In this document: positions 58,279 through 64,000 of the stretch, piece by piece
How the letters are laid out: the number at the start of each line of letters is the position of its first letter
How positions within the stretch are numbered: position 1 is the stretch's first letter
NCBI GenBank assembly: GCA_007570785.1
Contig: ML664152.1
Coordinates: 1,302,911-1,366,910 of the forward strand
From: Antilocapra americana
Lineage: Eukaryota; Chordata; Mammalia; Artiodactyla; Antilocapridae
DNA length: 64,000 bases
Direction: 5' to 3'
The notes under the pieces: generated by a model
Databases searched by the model: none
Told to the model about the DNA's origin: nothing
Seen by the model: only the letters and a program-made list of their open reading frames with translations
Made by a program: the position numbers and the translations under genes

Positions 58279-59111
58279 AGGGCGTCCAGATTAGAAAAGA
58301 AGGCATAAAACCAACTATATACACACAGAAGTTTTCAGAATCCTCTAAAAATAAAAATTATTACAGCTAGTAAATTCCATGCTCGTGGATTAAAAGACTT
58401 ATTAATCAAATAATAGTCAAAATAGCAGTATTCCCAGATTGATCTACACATTCAATGCGATCTCTACCAAAATTCCAGCTGCCTTTTATGCAAAAATTGA
58501 CAAGCTAATCCTAAAAATCATTTGGCAATGCAAGGGATCAAGAATAGCCAAAACAATCTTAAATAAGAACAACAAAGTTGGAGGACTCACACTTCCCAAT
58601 TTCAAAACTTACCACAAAGTTCCAGTAATCGTGACTGTGTGGTTTTGGCATAAAGATAGATATACAGATGGATGGACTCAGATTGAGAGTCCAGAAATAA
58701 ACCCATGTCCTATGGTCAACTGATTTTCAACAAAGCTGTTAAAAGATCATTCACTGAGGAAATAGTCTTTTCAACAAATGGTGCTCAGACAATTGGATAG
58801 ACAGATAGAGACACTCTTCCCTCACACCATGCATAAAAATTAACTCAAAATGTATCAAAAGCCTGAATTTAAGAGCTAAAACTTTAGAATAAAATACAGG
58901 TGTAAATCTTTGTAACCTGGGATTAGGCAATGCTGTCATAAATATAACACCTAAAGCACAAGCAACAAAAGAATAAAACAGATAAATTAGACTTCATGAA
59001 AATGTGCACCAAAAGACACTATCATGAAAGTGAAAAGGCAACTCACAGTTGGAAATATTTACAAATCATATATTTAATAAGGAATTGGTAAACAATATAG
59101 AAAGAATTTTT

Positions 59112-59295
59112 GTGCTAGTGTTAAGTCTCTTCAGTTATGTCCAACTCTGTGCAACCCTATGGACTGTAGCCCACCAGGCTCCTCTGTCCATGGGCTTCTC
59201 CAGGCAACAATATTGGAGTGGGTTGCCAGGATCTCCTCTAAGGATCGAACCCACATCTCTTATGTCTCCTGCACTGGCAGGCAGGTTCTTTACAG
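59112..59295 (-). mobile_element. Bov-tA SINE, head partly lost
   Basis: TGCTAGTGTTAAGTCTCTTCAG to CAGGCAGGTTCTTTACAGC, antisense. The tRNA head stops before the usual CCACCAGGGAAGCC. Confidence 0.93.
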
Positions 59296-60384
59296 CCCAG
59301 CAATAAAAAGACAATTCAACTTTAAAATGACCAGAGTATCTAAACAGGAATTTCTCCAAAGAAGATTTACAAATGGCTATGAGCACACAAAAAAGTGCTC
59401 AAAAACATCAGTTATTAGGGAAATACTAATCAATACCACAGTTAGACACTACTTCACACCCACTAGGATGGCAATAATCAAAAAATTGAAAATAACAAGT
59501 GTTAGTGAAGATGTGGAGGAACTGGAACCCTTATGCACAGCTGGTAGGATAAAATGGTACAGCATCTTTGGAAAACAGTCTGGCAGTTACTCAAAAAGTT
59601 AGAATCATTATTTGACCCAGCAATTTCAATCCTAAGTATAGAGTCAAAAGAAATGAAAACATGTTTTCATACAAAAACTTGTACATAGAAAAATATTTGC
59701 ACATGACTGTTGACAGCACATTATTCATAATAGACAAAAACTGGAAAAAAGTCAAATGTCTGCCTCCTGATGAATGGATAAGCAAAACGCAATCTATCCA
59801 CATGTACTAATCAGCCATGAAAAGGAATGAAGTCCTGATACATGCTACAGTGGATCGTGCAAGGACCTCGACATTACTGTAGTAAATAAAACTAGCTAGA
59901 CACCAGAGGTCACATATTTATGACTCCGCCCATATGAAAAGTACATACTAAGCAAAACCTTACAGACAAAAATTAGATTAATGGTTGCCAAGTTCTGGGG
60001 GAAGGGAGGAATGGGGAGTGCCTGTTAAGAGGTATGGGTTTTTTTTTAAGGTGATAAAAATGCTCTGAAATTAAATATTGATGAAAGTTGTACAACTTTG
60101 TAAATATACCAAAAACAATTGAATGCAAACTTTTAAAAGGTGAATTTTACACATGTAAAATATACCCCCAAAATTTTAAGTAAAGGAATTTTTTTAAATA
60201 ATAAAAGTGAAATCTAAGTACTTTTAGAAAAATCAGGAGTGTCTACTATCAAATGATAAGCAAAAAGTGGAATTTCTAAAGAAGGCTCTTCAGGCAGAAG
60301 GGAAATGACCCCAAAATAAAGGTCAGAAATGTAAGAGAGCAATGAAAAGTAAATAATAGATAAGTGAAAAGCAAAGAATCAATA

Positions 60385-60690
60385 AATGAGAGAGAAAGTC
60401 GTTCAACTGTGTCCAGCTCTTTGCAACCCCATGGACTGTATAGTCCCTGGAATTCTCCAGGCCAGACTACTGGAACGGGTAGGCTTTCCCTTCTCCAGGG
60501 GATCTTCCCAACCCAGGGATTGAACCCACGTCTCCCACATTGCAGGAGGATTCTTTACCAGATGAGCCACAAGGAAAGCCCAAGAATACTGAAATGGATA
60601 GCCTATCCCTTCTCCAGCGGATCTTCCCAACCCAGGAATCGAACCAGGGTCTCCTACATTGCAGGCAGATTCTTTACCAACTGAGCTTTA
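60385..60690 (-). mobile_element. Bov-tA SINE with duplicated tRNA half
   Basis: A full antisense Bov-tA (60388-60582: AAGTCGTTCAACTGTG to GAGCCACAAGGAAAGCCC) is followed at once by a second linker-plus-head unit (60583-60690: AAGAATACTGAAATGGATAGCC to CAACTGAGCTTTAGG). This is a dimeric head arrangement. Confidence 0.92.
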
Positions 60691-61845
60691 GGATGAGTAA
60701 ACCTAAATGAACATGGACAGTATGTTAAATATTAACACTTAATGTTACTTCGTTGAGTTTAAAAAGAGCATATAGAATTAAAATATACAGTTACAAGCAC
60801 ACATAAATCTGGAGGGGAGAATGGAGTTTAAGTATTCTAAGAAATTGTGATCTCTGGATGGCCCAAGAGGAAGGTATAACTGAATTATCTGGATAAGTTA
60901 ATAACACATTATCTAATTCACATGGTAACCACAAAAAGAAAATAGAATATAACCTCTAATACACTAGAGTGGAAAAGTAGAATGATTTTTCAAAACCATA
61001 ATACTAGTTTCAAATAGCACAAGAGAGAAAAATAAACACTGAAAACATGAGACAAGAGTGACATATAATAGGCCTATAGATTTAAACTCAAATAGATCGT
61101 AATTATGTTCAATGTAAATGAGTTGAATGCTCCCATTAGAGGACCAAAATAATCAGATTGGATGAAAAAAATCTAACTGTATAACCTTTGCAAGAGACAT
61201 ATCTAAGGTATAAAAACATAGTAAGGCTGAAAATAAAATGACAAAAAACAAAGATTTCATGCAAATAGGAGCCTAAAGAAATCTGATGTAGCCATATAGT
61301 ATCAGACACACTACAACAAAAAGGCAAAGATATATTACTAGAGATAAAGAGAACCACTCACAATAATTAAAGTCTGCATTCATCAGGAAGACATAACAAT
61401 TTTAAACTGGCATTCTCCTAATAATATGGTTTCAAAGTATATAAATAAAAGTTGACAGAACTGCAAGAAGAAATAAGACAAATCCACAATCACAATGAAA
61501 TTGTGTAATTATCTTAGTAACAGATATAACAACCAGACAAAAAGGCAGTCAGAAAACAGAAGATATGAGTAATATGCTTATCAAGTTAGCTGAATAAAAA
61601 ATACAGAACACTGAACCTAGCTCTTTTCAAACACAGAGGAATATCTGAAAAAAACATATAGACCATATTCTACTATAAGGCACATCAGAAAATTTCAGAA
61701 AAGTAAAATAAAGAGCATGACCTCTGGGCAATGCAATTGTGATGGAAAAAAATAAAATAAGAAAATCTGCAGATGTTTGGAAATTTTAAAATATTCTTCT
61801 AAATGACTTATAAATCAAAGAAAAATATCATAATGGAAATTATAT

Positions 61846-62215
61846 TGTAACCATAACAAAATACCATAGACTAGGGGCTTAAACATAGACATTTACTTCT
61901 CAGTTCTGCAGGCTGGGGAAGTCTGAGATCAAGGTGCTCATATGGTCATGTTCTGGTGAAGGCCCACTACTTCACTTCCATCTGGCTGCTTTCTTGCTGT
62001 GACCTCACATGGCAAGGGAAGAGAGAAAGAGGGTAAGCCTATAAGGCACTAATCCCATCATAAGGACCTTATACTCACGACCTCATTTAAACCTAATCAC
62101 CTCCTGAAGGCCCCATCTCCCAGTACCATGCATCTGGGGTTAGAGCTTCAGCAGGAGAATTTGAGGAAGGAACAGTTTAGTGCATAGCATTTACTAAACA
62201 ATGATGTTTTCATTG
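61846..62215. mobile_element. Medium-reiteration mammalian repeat
   Basis: AACAAAATACCATAGACTAGGGGCTTAAAC, TTCTGCAGGCTGGGGAAGTCTGAGATCAAGG, CTCACATGGCAAGGGAAGAGAG, GGCACTAATCCCATCATAAGG. Related to 51640-51910. It splits an L1. The family is not named with confidence. Confidence 0.7.
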
Positions 62216-62445
62216 TTTACCCCAAATCAAACTCTGTATGACGCAGCTGAAACATTATTTATAAGGAAACTTGTCACCTTCAATGCACATACTAGTAAAA
62301 GATAAAAGCTGCAAATGATGAAGTAACCATCTCAAATTAGATGGTGAACAGCTACAGGAAAAGAAAATTACGGATCAATTTCATTCATAGACATGGACTC
62401 AAAAATTCCCCCTAAAACATTAGTAATCAGCATCTAATCAATAGA

Positions 62446-62610
62446 TGATAATAATAGGCTAGTATGAGCAAGTTTTGTTTATATAGTAATCATCCGTGGG
62501 TGGTGGAATTAAAGAATTTTATTCTGCTTTTGATGCTAATCACTATTTTACAAAATTTCTAAATAAGCATTCATTATTTTATGAATCAGGAAGAAGTATT
62601 TTTGAATTAA
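62446..62610 (+). mobile_element. Probable L1 3' UTR fragment
   Basis: GTGGGTGGTGGAATTAAAGAATTTTATTCTGCTTTTGATG...TACAAAATTTC...CATTCATTATTTTATGAATCAGGAAGAA resembles the end of an old L1 3' UTR. Confidence 0.55.
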
Positions 62611-62919
62611 TAATTAATACTTTTCTGATCTTTCATCTTTTTGAAGTCAACTAGTTAATGAACGATGAGAAGAAAAGAACAAGAGCTCATTCAGAAGAGC
62701 CACTTCATCTGAGTAACCATTTCAACTACAAAACCTTGTTTCAGTGTCTCTATTTGTGTGAAAACAAAGAAAGGGTGGATAGGAGTAGAAAGGATTTGCA
62801 AAGATAGAGATGTGATAATAGCAATTCAAAGGCTTTTTGCCCAGACATTAAGGGAGCGATCTCATACACAAATGTGTCTATAAATAGAATACTGCACTTT
62901 AATGAATAATTTAAAAGCA
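62611..62919. other. No recognisable feature
   Basis: AT-rich DNA between two L1 3' ends. Nothing recognised. Confidence 0.4.
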
Positions 62920-63535
62920 CTTTGCAAACGGGAATTAGGAAAACAGGAACCTAAATGCTCAAAAATCAATAGTTCTGTCCGATCCCCACGTGGTGAGTTA
63001 CGGAAACAGATGCTTGAGTTGTACACTTTTTAAAGAACACTGGAAGCTGTATGGTTAATATCAAAAAGCTTAAAAACCTCTATAAGTTTTGACATGAGAA
63101 TTCTGCCTTTAGAAATCTCTTTCAGAAATAAACAAGGATACACACAAGGAGTTTTATATAGGATACTTATCAAAGCATTATGCATTAAGGTAAATATTAT
63201 AAACAGGCATCAATGACCAGCTATACGAAAGTGGTTCAATAAATTGGGACGCCCATTGGAATATTATGCAGTCATTCAAAATAATAATTTAGAAGAAAAT
63301 GATATGATGCAAAAAATTTTCACTAACTACAAAGAAAAATGTTGTTTATAAAACATATTATGGAATGAATACCAACTTGAGGAAATGCGTATCATATATT
63401 ACATAAAAGTAGAAAAAATTGGCTATCCTTGCGTGGTAAGATTATAGATGATGTTGATGTTGTGCTTTATACTTTCTGCCTATTTCAATTCTTTTATAAA
63501 TAGAAAAAGATTTTAATAATTAAAAAATTGATAAT
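62920..63535 (+). mobile_element. Old L1 3' end
   Basis: CATTATGCATTAAGGTAAATATTATAAAC, AAGTGGTTCAATAAATTGGGACGCCCATTGGAATATTATGCAGTCATTC, then the UTR and AAAAAGATTTTAATAATT. Heavily diverged. Confidence 0.7.
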
Positions 63536-63609
63536 CCCAAATAGATTCAAACAACCTTCATCAGCCTAAACCCACATCTAGTGAGGTCACTAGGAGGTCA
63601 GTACAAATT

Positions 63610-63950
63610 TGGTGCATTAGTCTTCTACAGCTGCATGACAAACTGTAACAAGGCCACAAGTCTGAACAGCTTAACTGGGTCCTCTGCTTAGGGTCTCATA
63701 AGGCTACAGTCATGATGTTGGCAAGATTATATTCTCATTTGCAGCCTTAACTGGGGAAGAATCTGCTTCCAAGCTCACTCAGGTTGTTGGGAGTTGCTTC
63801 CTTGCTGTAGGACTGAGGGTCCCTGCTTCCTACTGGTTGTCTCTGGAGGTGGCCCTCAGCTCCTAAAGGCCACCTCGCAGTTCCTGCCATGTGGGCTTCT
63901 CCAACATAGGTGCTTACTCAAGCCAGCAGAGAGACTCTCTAAATCAGTTT
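63610..63950. mobile_element. Medium-reiteration mammalian repeat
   Basis: CTTCTACAGCTGCATGACAAACTGTAACAAGGCC, TTAACTGGGTCCTCTGCTTAGGGTCTCATAAGGC, CAAGCTCACTCAGGTTGTTGGGAG and CCATGTGGGCTTCTCCAAC follow in the order of a known dispersed repeat that I cannot name. Confidence 0.65.
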
Positions 63951-63952
63951 CT

Positions 63953-64000
63953 GGGCTTCCCTGGTGGCTCAGTGGTAAAGATACCACCTGCCAATACAAG
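63953..64000 (+). mobile_element. Start of a Bov-tA-type SINE, cut by the window end
   Basis: GGGCTTCCCTGGTGGCTCAGTGG and CACCTGCCAATACAAG are the tRNA head. The remainder lies beyond 64000. Confidence 0.9.

Larger units (their letters stand above)
47880..60200 (+). mobile_element. Ancient near-full-length L1, heavily interrupted
   Basis: Reads in order. 5' UTR: 47900-48690 (GACAGTGTACAACTGCTGGGG, GGGCAGTGCTCATATCCAGCCTGTG). ORF1 and inter-ORF: 48984-50498. Endonuclease region: 51099-51630 and 56262-57085 (CCTAATAGATATCTACAGAAC rejoining ACATGGAACATTCTCCAGGAG). RT: 57468-58080 and 58281-59110. C-terminus and 3' UTR: to about 60200. Interruptions are Bov-tA 48793, BovB 50520, minus L1 51611-56261, BovB 57086, SINE 58081 and Bov-tA 59112. 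All reading frames are broken. Confidence 0.8.
60201..62445 (+). mobile_element. Old L1, inter-ORF to endonuclease and early RT, interrupted
   Basis: AAGAAGGCTCTTCAGGCAGAAGG, then after the SINE ATGGTAACCACAAAAAGAAAATAG, AATGAGTTGAATGCTCCCATTAGA (endonuclease region) and AATATATCTAAGG-type strings, to about 61845. After a medium-reiteration repeat it resumes ACGCAGCTGAAACATTATTTATAAGG to about 62445. No open frame survives. Confidence 0.75.

Overview
The window is nuclear DNA of a ruminant (Pecora). It is dense in BovB (RTE) LINE fragments and in the BovB-derived SINEs Bov-tA and BOV-A2, together with tRNA-Glu-type artiodactyl SINEs and ruminant-type L1 3' ends. I cannot tell bovid from cervid by eye. 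I find no convincing protein-coding host gene, no rRNA or tRNA gene, no CRISPR array and nothing bacterial. Almost every open frame lies inside a transposable element or in unremarkable non-repetitive DNA. Family names are given from memory of consensus sequences and were not searched.

Layout. 1-12 kb: stacked L1 fragments. A rearranged BovB sits at 2.4-4.0 kb. A three-level nest sits at 7.99-10.50 kb, where a twin-primed young L1 lies inside another inverted L1, itself inside an old antisense L1. A 124-bp L1 tail with a perfect 20-bp target duplication lies at 11.64-11.80 kb. 12-20.5 kb: relatively GC-rich, repeat-poor DNA with a Tigger-like DNA transposon relic, an L1 3' end, one MIR and a MER5-like fragment. 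20.5-35.3 kb: sense and antisense L2, inverted old L1, L1 5' and 3' pieces, and two long old L1s (27.1-31.4 and 32.1-35.3 kb) each carrying younger insertions. 35.3-44 kb: a second repeat-poor block with a hAT-like relic (38.5-40.0 kb) and one Bov-tA. 44-64 kb: L1 stacked on L1. The main element is an ancient near-full-length plus-strand L1 (about 47.9-60.2 kb) split by a 4.6-kb minus-strand L1 that keeps its 5' end, plus several BovB and SINE insertions.

How the parts relate. The content is best read as a stratigraphy of retrotransposition. Old L1/L2/MIR/DNA transposons form the base, BovB and Bov-tA/BOV-A2 SINEs interrupt them, and L1 copies with a G-rich 3' UTR are the youngest layer. SINE mobilisation by BovB is expected from the shared 3' ends. 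I did not find a new biological system. The most informative items are the nested, repeatedly inverted L1s, the inverted BovB with filler repeats, and the intact record of insertion order.
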